From Granulosicoccus sp045106855 (GTDB lineage Bacteria > Pseudomonadota > Gammaproteobacteria > Granulosicoccales > Granulosicoccaceae): DNA of 64,000 nucleotides. Shown one piece after another: positions 25,790 through 34,881 of the stretch (position 1 is the stretch's first letter; the number at the start of each line of letters is the position of its first letter). Both the position numbers and the translations under genes were made by a program. The notes beneath the pieces are model-generated. The model was not told the DNA's origin, did no database searches, and saw only the letters and a list, made by a program, of their open reading frames with translations. The DNA lies in NCBI GenBank assembly GCA_045106855.1, contig JBGCFI010000011.1:1-64000 (forward strand), given 5' to 3'.

Positions 25790-25902
25790 GAGTAGTTAAT
25801 GCTGCGGTCCTGTTGGCAGGCCTGCGCGTCAGGTGAGTGTTACCACAGCTACTCGACACGCCGGATAGTCGCGCGGGATAGCCGGATTGAAAAGATGGCC
25901 GA

Positions 25903-26409
25903 TCAGTTAATGGGCAGCGGGTAACGAATCTGCTGACCGACATTGATCAACGTACCTTGGATATCATTGATCTCCTGTAATCGTTGTACGGTGGTGGCGT
26001 AGCGTTGCGCAATCAGGCTCAAGGAATCACCCGATCGAACGATGTAGCTTCCATACGGGGGAGCATCGACCACGGCATTGTTGCTGGCAGCGGTAGCTGC
26101 GTCGTCTGCCACATTGATGGTTGTTGTGGTGGGTGCCGGTTCAACCACCAGAACATCGGTCAATTGAGAGGAATTGACGGGCACATTGCCTTGTACGTTG
26201 GTTGTGCTGGAGGCAGTACCGGAGAGCTCGTTCGAGGGTGCAATCTGTCGGTTTGACGCACTGTCTGGCTCGCTGGGGACTTCCACCGGAATGGTCGCAG
26301 GTGCGTTAGCGAGCATGGCCTGGTCAACATTGTTCTGCCAGCGATACAGGCCGGTGCCCAAGGCTGCAGCGGATACCAGAACCAATACGGCATCGGATAC
26401 AGCAATCAT
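25903..26409 (-). CDS. Membrane-anchored LysM-domain protein
   Basis: A 168-residue protein. An N-terminal hydrophobic helix (about residues 3-20) is followed by a long Ala/Thr/Ser/Asn-rich linker and a single C-terminal LysM domain (about 120-164: YIVRSGDSLSLIAQRY, INVGQQI). It would be held in the inner membrane or exported, with LysM binding peptidoglycan. No catalytic domain is present. It is not obviously related to its catabolic neighbours. Confidence 0.75.
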   Translation of the reverse strand: MIAVSDAVLVLVSAAALGTGLYRWQNNVDQAMLANAPATIPVEVPSEPDSASNRQIAPSNELSGTASSTTNVQGNVPVNSSQLTDVLVVEPAPTTTTINVADDAATAASNNAVVDAPPYGSYIVRSGDSLSLIAQRYATTVQRLQEINDIQGTLINVGQQIRYPLPIN

Positions 26410-26520
26410 TCAACTCTCCAGCTATTGCTCTGTAATTCCATCCGGCAATGGTACTCCATCGTTTTGACAAGTTTTGATTGATAATGCAGGCTTTTCCCGC
26501 CAGATCGTAGTGTAGTTGAA

Positions 26521-26546
26521 TAAAATGTGTATCTACCCACATTTTA
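26521..26546. terminator. AT-rich palindrome between the PuuB-like gene and the LysM gene
   Basis: TAAAATGTG and CACATTTTA form a perfect 9-base inverted repeat with an 8-base loop. It lies downstream of the first PuuB-like gene and upstream of the LysM gene on the minus strand. It could be a weak intrinsic terminator or a regulator-binding site. Confidence 0.35.
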
Positions 26547-26604
26547 CAATACCAGCAGCTACCTCGCACTTACCCGCCAGATTACGTGGTGCAAAATATT
26601 CCCA

Positions 26605-27909
26605 TCAAATCCTGTCCAGCCAGGAATAGCCTGTCATGGCCATTGCGAGCAGAAGTGGCCGGGAATTTGCGTTCCCCGGAAACGGCTGGTTGGGCAATTT
26701 ACTGAGAACATCGAATATCACGCTATTGCCTGCGATGCGATCGGCCAGAGCCTTGCCGTAAATACAGGCAAGCGCAACGCCATGACCGGAATATCCACCG
26801 GCTGCAAATTGATGCGGCGCAATTTCGGCCAGAAAAGGCAGCCGATTGCGTGTAATCGCAAGGGTTCCACCCCAAGCATAATCTATCGCAACGTTCTGCA
26901 ATTGTGGAAACACATCAAGCATGGCCCTTCTGACTAACGGGGCAATATTTTTTGGAAAGTGGTAGGAATAATTTTCACCCCCGCCGAAAAGCAGGCGATC
27001 TCCTCCGACGCGGCGGTAGTAGTTGACGACGAAGCGTGAGTCGGCGACTGCATGGTTGTGCGGTAATAGCTCGGTCGCAATATTGCCCAAAGGCTCGGTG
27101 ACCACAATAAAATTATTAATTGGCATCAATCGTTTGTTGACGCCATTGTCGAGGGAGTCAAGGTAGCCGTTGGTTGCGAGTATCAGTTGTTTGCAGCTAA
27201 CACTGCCACAAGGTGTGACTACGCGATAGCCGGTAAAATTTTTATGTGTCTGAATTCGCGTTGCTTCGCTACGCTCATAGATGATTGCGCCATTAGTCTC
27301 CGCTATGTTGGCCAGAGCATAAGCCAGCTTGAGCGGATGTATATGCCCGGCTCCATAGTCCACCGCTCCACCATGATACTTATCGCTGTCCACATGCTGG
27401 CGAATACTTTGCGCGGTGAGCGGTTGCATGGATTCATAGTCATACTGTGACTGCAGAAATTTGCAGTAACTGTGTAATGAACTGACAAACCGTTTGCGGT
27501 GCAGCGCATAAACGATACCGCTCTGATATTCGATATCATGACTGTGTGTATCGCAGGTCTGCAGAATCCATTTTTTTGCCTGTTCAGCCACATCCCAAAG
27601 TGCATGCGCCTGTTGCTTGCCCAGCAGCGACTCAAGTTTCATCTGATCCATATTGAAGCCGGTACCCAGTTGGCCGCCATTGCGTCCGGAGGCACCCCAG
27701 CCAACCCGGTGAGCGTCCAGAATCACACAACTGATACCCTGTTTGCCTAGTTCAACTGCTGCCGATAAGCCGGTAAAGCCTGCGCCAATGATGCACACAT
27801 CCGCAGTGCGGTGTGTTTCCAATGACGTGCGTACAGGCGAGTTGCAGGTATCGTAATACCAGGAGGGTGCGTGTTTACCGGGAAGATCGTTGTTATAAAG
27901 AAGCTTCAT
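26605..27909 (-). CDS. puuB: FAD-dependent amine oxidase, gamma-glutamylputrescine oxidase (PuuB)-like, copy 1
   Basis: A 434-residue DAO-fold flavoprotein. VCIIGAGFTGLSAAVELG is the FAD motif and VGWGASGRNGGQ is characteristic of the PuuB/YcjA group; GYSGHGVALA closes the C-terminal FAD contacts. PuuB oxidises gamma-glutamylputrescine to the aldehyde with release of ammonia and peroxide. It lies 22 bases downstream of the puuA-like gene, so the pair is almost surely cotranscribed. A second copy lies three genes upstream. The exact gamma-glutamylated amine is unknown. Confidence 0.8.
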   Translation of the reverse strand: MKLLYNNDLPGKHAPSWYYDTCNSPVRTSLETHRTADVCIIGAGFTGLSAAVELGKQGISCVILDAHRVGWGASGRNGGQLGTGFNMDQMKLESLLGKQQAHALWDVAEQAKKWILQTCDTHSHDIEYQSGIVYALHRKRFVSSLHSYCKFLQSQYDYESMQPLTAQSIRQHVDSDKYHGGAVDYGAGHIHPLKLAYALANIAETNGAIIYERSEATRIQTHKNFTGYRVVTPCGSVSCKQLILATNGYLDSLDNGVNKRLMPINNFIVVTEPLGNIATELLPHNHAVADSRFVVNYYRRVGGDRLLFGGGENYSYHFPKNIAPLVRRAMLDVFPQLQNVAIDYAWGGTLAITRNRLPFLAEIAPHQFAAGGYSGHGVALACIYGKALADRIAGNSVIFDVLSKLPNQPFPGNANSRPLLLAMAMTGYSWLDRI

Positions 27910-27931
27910 GAGCGATTCTGGTATACATCCA

Positions 27932-29302
27932 TTACACGTTCAGCAACAGGTGCTCGCGCTCCCATGGACTGATGACCTGCAAGAAAGCATCTGATTCCTG
28001 ACTTTTAATCGCACGATACAAGGTACAGAAGTCTTTTCCCAGGAGCTCTTCCAGCTCGGGAATATTTTTGAACAGCTCCAGAGCTCTGGACAGATCGCGG
28101 GGAATGTCGTGGGGTAAAGAGTAGGCATCGCTGGTAATACAGGCACGGGGGGTGCTTTTGGCCTGCATACCCAGTAATCCACAGGCAAGACTGGCCGCTA
28201 TTGCGAGATAAGGGTTGCTATCCATTCCCACGACTCTGTTTTCTACACGGCGACTGTTGATGTTAGACAATGGAACACGAATCCCCGTGGTGCGATTGTC
28301 TATTCCCCACTCAAGATTGATGGGCGCTGAATCGTCACGGCGAAACCGCCGGTAAGAATTAACATAGGGAGCCAGCATGCACAGCACGTTAGGAAGGAGC
28401 TGTTGCTGACCGGCTATAAATCCGTAAAACAGCTCTGAAGGCTCGTCATTGTCCTTGTTGAACACGTTTCGCCCATTGACACTGTCAACCACGCTCTGGT
28501 GTATATGCATGGCACTTCCGGGTTGCTCTTCCATCGGTTTGGCCATAAAAGTAGCGAAGCAGTTGTTGCGCAGAGCGGCCTCACGAATCAATCGCTTGTA
28601 GAAGAACACCTGGTCGGCAAGATGTACCGGGTTACCATGCTGCAGGTTAATCTCGATCTGTCCCGCGCCACCTTCCTGGATGATGGTGTCTATTTCGAAT
28701 CCCTGCGCTTCGGCAAAGTTATAGATGTCATCAATGACGGGGCCATATTCTTCCACTGCGCTCATGCTGTAGGCCTGGCGGGCGATACCTTGACGTCCGG
28801 TTCTGCCTATGGGTGGTTCCACAGGCAGATTCGGATCAATGTTTGGCGTAGTCAGGTAAAATTCGATTTCAGGTGCTACCACCGGCCGCCAGCCATTGCG
28901 CAAGTAAGCGTCAACGACTCGTTTAAGCACATTGCGTGGAGTCATAGCGTTGGGTGTGCCATCCTGGTTCTGAACGTCGTGAACGATCTGCAAGGTGACG
29001 TCCGCCGACCAGGGAACCGCTGTTGCCGCTGAGTAGTCAGGAACCAGAATCAGATCTGATTCAGTCCATTGATCGGGCATATTTTCAAGATCGACATACT
29101 CGCCCGTAATCGTTTGATAGAAGATGGAAGTAGGCAGATACATAGCATCGGCACGCGCGAACTTACGAGCCGGCATTGCCTTGCCCCGGGAGGTCCCGGC
29201 AAGGTCTGCGACCACGCACTCCACGTCGTCGACGCGTCGGCCACCCAGCCATTCGTGAAATGCCTCAGGCAGTTCCTGCATCCATTGTTCGCGTTTATTC
29301 AT
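27932..29302 (-). CDS. puuA: Gamma-glutamylputrescine synthetase-like (PuuA) glutamine-synthetase homologue
   Basis: A 456-residue type I glutamine synthetase homologue. It has the GS core (GGAGQIEINLQHG, GSAMHIHQS, NNRTTGIRVP) but lacks the Tyr adenylylation region of GlnA. With two flanking PuuB-like oxidases it fits gamma-glutamylation of putrescine or another amine with ATP and glutamate. Family members also handle ethanolamine and isopropylamine. It starts at ATG 29302 and is in a minus-strand run with the amidotransferase upstream. Confidence 0.82.
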   Translation of the reverse strand: MNKREQWMQELPEAFHEWLGGRRVDDVECVVADLAGTSRGKAMPARKFARADAMYLPTSIFYQTITGEYVDLENMPDQWTESDLILVPDYSAATAVPWSADVTLQIVHDVQNQDGTPNAMTPRNVLKRVVDAYLRNGWRPVVAPEIEFYLTTPNIDPNLPVEPPIGRTGRQGIARQAYSMSAVEEYGPVIDDIYNFAEAQGFEIDTIIQEGGAGQIEINLQHGNPVHLADQVFFYKRLIREAALRNNCFATFMAKPMEEQPGSAMHIHQSVVDSVNGRNVFNKDNDEPSELFYGFIAGQQQLLPNVLCMLAPYVNSYRRFRRDDSAPINLEWGIDNRTTGIRVPLSNINSRRVENRVVGMDSNPYLAIAASLACGLLGMQAKSTPRACITSDAYSLPHDIPRDLSRALELFKNIPELEELLGKDFCTLYRAIKSQESDAFLQVISPWEREHLLLNV

Positions 29303-29388
29303 GATTTTTATAAACAGAGATCGAGCGCACGGTTATCTGCACAACTCTGGCACCTTCTGCCACAGTCGCCAGGCCCTTTTGTAATTAC

Positions 29389-30168
29389 TTAGCCAGCCTT
29401 ATCAACATGATTGTCAATGCGGTCACGATTCAGAAACTCTCTGAATGTCTGCGCAATTGGGTCTTGTGAGATGGGTTCGTGCAATGTGCTGTTTGCCAGC
29501 TCGAGTACATCCTTGGGAAGTACGTCACCGCGCGCCTCCAGAAGGCCTCCGACAAATGTCTGGTCGAATTCCGGGTGAGGCTGAATGGTCAGTATTCGAG
29601 AGTCATAAACAATCGCTGCGTGTTGGCAGATGTTGCTGCTGCCCGCATTTGCAGCGCCTTCGGGTAACTGGAGAACCTGATCCTGATGAAACGCCATTAA
29701 CGGTGTGTTCTGTTCCTGACAGCCTCTGAACACATTGGGATCGAGTTTGTAGTCAACACGACCAACCGACCAGCCACCGGAAAATTTCTCGACTTTGCCA
29801 CCCAAGGCCTGAGCGATGATCTGGTGACCAAAGCAGATACCAACCATAGGAGCGCCCTTGGCATATATTTCTTTGATCAATTGCTCCAGGGGAGGTATCC
29901 ATGTGTGTGGTTCGTATGCGCCATGCCTGGACCCGGTGATCAGCCAGGCATCGGCGTCGTCAACGCTATCTGGAAACACGTTGTCCAGTACTGCCCAATG
30001 GCGATAGTTAAACGAATCCTCACCCAGTAGATTTACAAACAACTGGTTGTAGTCAGGATACCGATCGATTATTTCCTCCGGTGCACGCCCGGCTTGCAGG
30101 ATTCCCAGAGTTTTCCTGACAGATTGTGTTTGCGCTTCAGATGAATTGTCTTGATTGGCATCGCTCAT
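29389..30168 (-). CDS. Class I glutamine amidotransferase-like protein
   Basis: A 259-residue class I amidotransferase domain without a synthetase partner. The nucleophile Cys is in VGICFGHQI (near residue 112) and the His/Glu pair is in QPHPEF. It resembles the GMP-synthase-like stand-alone amidotransferases rather than the C26 peptidase PuuD. In a gamma-glutamyl amine cluster it could hydrolyse the gamma-glutamyl bond, filling the PuuD role; that is inference. The ATG at 30168 is preferred. An ATG at 30228 would add 20 residues of poor character. Confidence 0.78.
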   Translation of the reverse strand: MSDANQDNSSEAQTQSVRKTLGILQAGRAPEEIIDRYPDYNQLFVNLLGEDSFNYRHWAVLDNVFPDSVDDADAWLITGSRHGAYEPHTWIPPLEQLIKEIYAKGAPMVGICFGHQIIAQALGGKVEKFSGGWSVGRVDYKLDPNVFRGCQEQNTPLMAFHQDQVLQLPEGAANAGSSNICQHAAIVYDSRILTIQPHPEFDQTFVGGLLEARGDVLPKDVLELANSTLHEPISQDPIAQTFREFLNRDRIDNHVDKAG

Positions 30169-30256
30169 GGCTGGGTCACTGATTTTAGGGTTGAATGACA
30201 CCCTGTTTACCACACCAGGGTGATGCACAGGCTACCAGCTTGTGCGCGGAAACAAA

Positions 30257-31534
30257 TCAAATGCCCACCGCATCCCGCAATCCGTACCACCAGGAGCCGA
30301 TAGTGGAGTAGGGTGCGCGAAATCGCTGTCCGCCGGGGAAGGGGTACCAAGGCAGTTCGGCAAAGCGATCGAAGCGTTCGGTGTTACCACTGATTGCTTC
30401 TGATAACAGGCGGCCGAAGAGGTGAGATCCGGTCACGCCATGTCCGCTGTAACCCATGGCAAAGTAGGTATTGCGACCAAGCTTGCCCAGCTGGGGTACC
30501 CGTGAGAACGACAGCGCGAAGTTGCCGCTCCAGGCATGAGTCACTTTGACCGATTTGAGCTGTGGAAACACTTTGTCCATTGCTGGTCGTAGTTTGGCTT
30601 CGACATTGGCAGGGTCAGTACCTCCATAGACTGTACCTCCGCCAAACAGAAGCCGTTTATCGGCCGATAGCCGGTAGTAATCAAGGATGTATCGCACGTC
30701 TTCAATGCAGCTGTCGCTGGGTAGAATTTCCTGTGCAAGTTCATCGCTGAGCGGCTCGGTAGCCATCACTTGAGTTGACACCGGCATAACTCGCGGTGCC
30801 AGGCTTGGCACGCTGTCACCCAGATACGCATTGCCGCATAGGACAAGTGTCTTGCAGCGAAGCTTACCATTGAGCGTGACCACCACGGGATCCTTGTCTA
30901 TTGAGTCTATGCTTGTCACCCGGCTTTGTTCATGGATAACACCACCCAGGCTTTCCAGTGCCGCCGCTTCACCCAGTGCCAGGTTCAGTGGATGCAGATG
31001 TCCTCCCGAGTGATCGATCATCCCGCCACAATATATTCTGGAGCCAACATGTTGCTGCAATGCGTTGGCATCCAGCATTTCGTGGTCATGCATACCATGT
31101 GATGCCCACAGCGATTGCTTTGCCTCGAGATCTCTCATCTGCCGGGTATTAAACGCGACGAAAATATTACGCGGCTTGATATCGCAATGAATGTCGAGTT
31201 CTCTGACAAACCCCCGTATGACGCCTGCACCCTCCTGAACCAGAGATCCGACAAAATCGGCGGTTGACTGCCCGTAGCGCTTGTTAATTGTCTCAAGGCT
31301 GGCATTCAATCCATTGACGATCTGGCCGCCGTTTCGACCTGATGCACCCCAGCCAATTCGTGCGCCTTCCAGCAAAGTAACCTTGCGACCCAGTTGCGCC
31401 AGATGAAGCGCGGCTGACAACCCGCTGAAACCACCTCCGATAACACAGACATCAGCCTCTTGATCGCCTGCAAGGGCGGGTCTATCGGGGCTCGTGGCAG
31501 CCGAGTGTGCGTAGTAGCTATTGATATGTTCCAT
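30257..31534 (-). CDS. puuB: FAD-dependent amine oxidase, PuuB-like, copy 2
   Basis: A 425-residue flavoprotein closely built like copy 1: VCVIGGGFSGLSAALHLA, IGWGASGRNGGQ and GYSGHGVTGS at the same places. The likely reaction is oxidation of a gamma-glutamylated amine. It begins the minus-strand run (copy 2, amidotransferase, PuuA-like, copy 1). Two copies in one cluster may serve different amines or successive steps. No aldehyde dehydrogenase (PuuC) is present in the window. Confidence 0.78.
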   Translation of the reverse strand: MEHINSYYAHSAATSPDRPALAGDQEADVCVIGGGFSGLSAALHLAQLGRKVTLLEGARIGWGASGRNGGQIVNGLNASLETINKRYGQSTADFVGSLVQEGAGVIRGFVRELDIHCDIKPRNIFVAFNTRQMRDLEAKQSLWASHGMHDHEMLDANALQQHVGSRIYCGGMIDHSGGHLHPLNLALGEAAALESLGGVIHEQSRVTSIDSIDKDPVVVTLNGKLRCKTLVLCGNAYLGDSVPSLAPRVMPVSTQVMATEPLSDELAQEILPSDSCIEDVRYILDYYRLSADKRLLFGGGTVYGGTDPANVEAKLRPAMDKVFPQLKSVKVTHAWSGNFALSFSRVPQLGKLGRNTYFAMGYSGHGVTGSHLFGRLLSEAISGNTERFDRFAELPWYPFPGGQRFRAPYSTIGSWWYGLRDAVGI

Positions 31535-31714
31535 GGAATGCGTCGAAAGTATTCAGCTTGTCGCTACGATTTTAAATGACAGCAGGTGCAAAAGCCTGTG
31601 CGTTCGCGTCAAACTGATAGTAGCTGTTACCGGGCATTCTACTCTCTGGCTTACGCAGATACGTACATTCCAATGTGGGTCCAGTTACGTAAGGAACGAC
31701 AGAGGTAATTGGTT

Positions 31715-33892
31715 ATGTCCTACAAGAAAATACATATTTGCCTTATCAGCGTTCATGGGCTTATTCGTGCGACCAATCTGGAGCTGGGGAGAGATGCCGA
31801 TACCGGTGGTCAGGTGCTGTATGTCGTAGAGCTAGCCAAAGCGCTGGCTTCCCGCCCGGAGATCGAGAGGGTGGACCTGGTCACTCGTAGAATCAGCAGT
31901 GCGGGTATTGATGCTGTCTATGCGCAATCGGTTGAGCAACTAGCGCCAAAAGCTGACATTGTCAGAATTGAAGCTGGTGGGTTGGATTATCTACCTAAAG
32001 AACAACTTTGGGAGCATCTGGATAGCTTCATTGACAACTTGAGACAGTACTATCATAACGAGGGTGTAACACCTGACGTGTTGCACAGTCATTACGCCGA
32101 TGCAGGGTACGTCGGAAGCCGGCTTTCCTACCTGATGGGTTTGCCGCTTGTTCACACCGGTCACTCGCTCGGACGTGTCAAACGCAGACGACTGCTGGCC
32201 AGTGGCTTTGACGATAGCAAGGTTGAACAGCGCTATAACATGGCCAGACGGCTTGCGGCGGAGGAGCAGACACTAGCAAGTTCTGCGCGTGTTATTACCA
32301 GTACTCATCAGGAGATCACGGAGCAATATGAGATGTATGACTTCTATCGTCCAGAAGCCATGCGTGTCATTCCACCGGGTACCGATTTATCACGTTTCCA
32401 TCCGCCGCGTGGTGATGAGGAAGAGTCGGAAATGTGCGCCACGCTGAACCGGTTTTTACGGGAGCCTGAAAAGCCTATGATGCTAGCGCTGTCGCGCGCG
32501 GATGCGCGAAAGAATATAGCCATGCTGTTACATGCTTACGGGGCTGACAAAGCGTTGCAGGAGAAAGCCAATCTCGTCATTGTCATGGGTAACAGAGATG
32601 ACATTGTCGACCTGGATAATGGTGCCAGGGAAGTGATTACGGAATTATTGACGTTGATAGATACCTATGACTTGTACGGGAAGGTTGCCTACCCTAAACA
32701 GCATGGGTCGAGTGATGTGCCCGTGCTGTACAGACTGGCCACGCTCTCTGGTGGCGTGTTTGTCAATCCGGCATTAACTGAGCCATTTGGTTTGACGCTT
32801 ATTGAGGCCGCAGCAAGTGGTTTGCCGATTGTCGCGACAGAAGATGGTGGGCCCGTTGATATTGTCGGAAATTGTCACAACGGTCTGCTCGTCGATCCTT
32901 TGGAAGCTGCGAGCATCTCGGGAGCGATCACCGAGGTTCTGGGTGATTGGGAAATGTGGCAGAAGCGATCACTGGCTGGACTGAAAGGGGTGAGAGAGCA
33001 TTACGCATGGGATGCACACGCACAACTTTACATGGAAATGATCAGAGAGGTTATCGCCGCGAATGAAGGATCAAGAACGCAGGCCGCCAACCAGGACTTT
33101 ACGGCAAGTAAGATAGATCGAATCTTGTTCACTGATCTTAATCGCAGTCTACTGGGCGATGAGAACGCACTTATAACGCTGATCGCCCATGTTCGAGCGC
33201 ACCGGACACGGATGAAGTTTGGCATTACTACCGGATTGCGATTGGATGCCGCCTTACGTTTATTGCGATGGCATCAGATCCCGGAACCTGATTTTCTGAT
33301 TACCAGCACGGGAACCCAGATAAATTACGCGCCGAAACTCACTGACGATATTGCCTGGACTGGACACATTGAAAAACAATGGACGCCCAGACAAGTCAGG
33401 CGCGTTATGCAAGCCATACCCGGTGTCAAATTGAGGGAAGATGCGCAGCAGAGTGAGTTTAAGATAAGCTATCTCTTCGATCCACACGTTGCGCCTTCAA
33501 TAGAAGATATCAGTGCCAGACTTTATCAGGAAGATCAGGCGGTGAACGTCATATTTTCCCATGGTCAGTATCTTAATATCGTGCCTATCAGAGCATCAAA
33601 GGGTCTGGCCATGCGTTATCTGGCCGCGAAGTATGGAATTGCGCTGGAGAGAACGCTGGCTATTGGCGGTTCAGGTGCGGACGAGGATATGATGCGAGGT
33701 AACACTCTGGCTGCCGTTGTCGGTAATCGCAATCACGAGGAGTTGTCTAATATCTCGCAAAGTAATACGATTTACTTTGCGGAGAAATCCTTCGCTGCGG
33801 GTGTTCTCGAGGCCATGGAACACTATGATTTTCTCGGTGAATGCAAAGCACCTGAGCCCCTCCTTGAGCCCGATAACTACGCATCGCTTTAG
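31715..33892 (+). CDS. Sucrose-phosphate synthase with degenerate phosphatase-like domain
   Basis: A 725-residue protein. Residues about 1-450 form a GT-B, GT4 glycosyltransferase: the N-terminal DTGGQVLYVVELA, the HSHYAD segment and the C-terminal EPFGLTLIEAAASGLPIVATEDGGP. It makes sucrose-6-phosphate from UDP- or ADP-glucose and fructose-6-phosphate. Residues about 465-715 form an HAD/SPP-like domain. Its first motif reads TDLNRS instead of DxDxT, so the acid/base Asp is lost and it should be inactive, as in plant SPS. The start at ATG 31715 is set by AGAGG upstream; a TTG at 31709 is less likely. The active phosphatase is the next gene. Confidence 0.9.
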   Translation: MSYKKIHICLISVHGLIRATNLELGRDADTGGQVLYVVELAKALASRPEIERVDLVTRRISSAGIDAVYAQSVEQLAPKADIVRIEAGGLDYLPKEQLWEHLDSFIDNLRQYYHNEGVTPDVLHSHYADAGYVGSRLSYLMGLPLVHTGHSLGRVKRRRLLASGFDDSKVEQRYNMARRLAAEEQTLASSARVITSTHQEITEQYEMYDFYRPEAMRVIPPGTDLSRFHPPRGDEEESEMCATLNRFLREPEKPMMLALSRADARKNIAMLLHAYGADKALQEKANLVIVMGNRDDIVDLDNGAREVITELLTLIDTYDLYGKVAYPKQHGSSDVPVLYRLATLSGGVFVNPALTEPFGLTLIEAAASGLPIVATEDGGPVDIVGNCHNGLLVDPLEAASISGAITEVLGDWEMWQKRSLAGLKGVREHYAWDAHAQLYMEMIREVIAANEGSRTQAANQDFTASKIDRILFTDLNRSLLGDENALITLIAHVRAHRTRMKFGITTGLRLDAALRLLRWHQIPEPDFLITSTGTQINYAPKLTDDIAWTGHIEKQWTPRQVRRVMQAIPGVKLREDAQQSEFKISYLFDPHVAPSIEDISARLYQEDQAVNVIFSHGQYLNIVPIRASKGLAMRYLAAKYGIALERTLAIGGSGADEDMMRGNTLAAVVGNRNHEELSNISQSNTIYFAEKSFAAGVLEAMEHYDFLGECKAPEPLLEPDNYASL

Positions 33893-33909
33893 ATTGCAGG
33901 ACGAGCCGA

Positions 33910-34815
33910 ATGAAGCTTCTCTGTACTGACCTTGACAGGACCCTGATACCTAATGGTGAGCAACCCGAGTCGCTTCACGCTCGACCCATACTGTGGCATT
34001 TGCTGAATACACATGCAGTCGCGCTGGCATACGTGAGCGGACGCGACTTTTTGCGCGTACAGGATGCGATCCGGGAGTATTGTTTGCCAGTTCCCGATGT
34101 CATCGTGGCTGATGTCGGAACCAGCCTGTATACCCGACACGAAGACAACTGGATTCGAAATGCACAGTGGGATGTATCAGTGTCGAATGATTGGTGCGGG
34201 CACGATACCTTTGGTGTAGAAGGTATTCTGGCCAATATAAATGAGCTGGAGAGCCAGGAAGCGGATCGCCAGTCATCGTACAAACGAAGCTACTATTATG
34301 CCCAATCTGCTGACGAGTCAGAGCTGGCTGAATTAGTCCGTGGCTATCTTGCCAACAATGGCATAAAGGCGTCGCTTGTCATGAGCCATGATCCGGAAAA
34401 AGCGGTTGGTCTGCTGGATGTATTACCTCAATCCGCCACTAAACGCGGCGCGGTTTCCCATCTTCAGTCGATGCTTCAGCTTCCACATGATGAAATCATG
34501 TTCGCTGGCGATAGCGGAAACGATGTCACCGCTATCTGTGCACGCCAGTTGGGGGTGCTTGTGGCTAATGCTGATAGCGTGACAAGAGCGGCAGTACTTG
34601 ACCACATGCAAGACTCATCAATTTCTGCCAGTATTTATCTCGCACGGGGAGATTTGACAGTTGCAGGATTAGATGCTCTTAACGGCAATTACTCAGCCGG
34701 TATCATCGAGGGGCTTATTCATTTCAGACCCCAATGGCTCGAGCATCTAAAGGACGCAGATTGGCTGAACTCGGCGCTGCGCAACAGTGAGTCGTCGAGT
34801 CGTCGGTCAGCCTGA
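33910..34815 (+). CDS. spp: Sucrose-phosphate phosphatase
   Basis: A 301-residue HAD hydrolase of the SPP subfamily. The complete nucleophile motif DLDRTL lies at residues 7-12, SGRD in motif II and GDSGNDV in the last motif. It removes phosphate from sucrose-6-phosphate. It starts 17 bases after the SPS gene with AGGA before the ATG, so both are one operon. Sucrose here probably serves as a compatible solute, in line with a marine life style. Confidence 0.88.
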   Translation: MKLLCTDLDRTLIPNGEQPESLHARPILWHLLNTHAVALAYVSGRDFLRVQDAIREYCLPVPDVIVADVGTSLYTRHEDNWIRNAQWDVSVSNDWCGHDTFGVEGILANINELESQEADRQSSYKRSYYYAQSADESELAELVRGYLANNGIKASLVMSHDPEKAVGLLDVLPQSATKRGAVSHLQSMLQLPHDEIMFAGDSGNDVTAICARQLGVLVANADSVTRAAVLDHMQDSSISASIYLARGDLTVAGLDALNGNYSAGIIEGLIHFRPQWLEHLKDADWLNSALRNSESSSRRSA

Positions 34816-34881
34816 GCGATCCGTGTTCTAACGCGTATACTGGGCCTATCTTTTGTTAGCTATTCAGCCGAGTTTTTTACA

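Noticed and set aside
28499..29032. 177-codon plus-strand ORF inside the puuA-like gene
   Set aside because: Antisense shadow, no recognisable domain.
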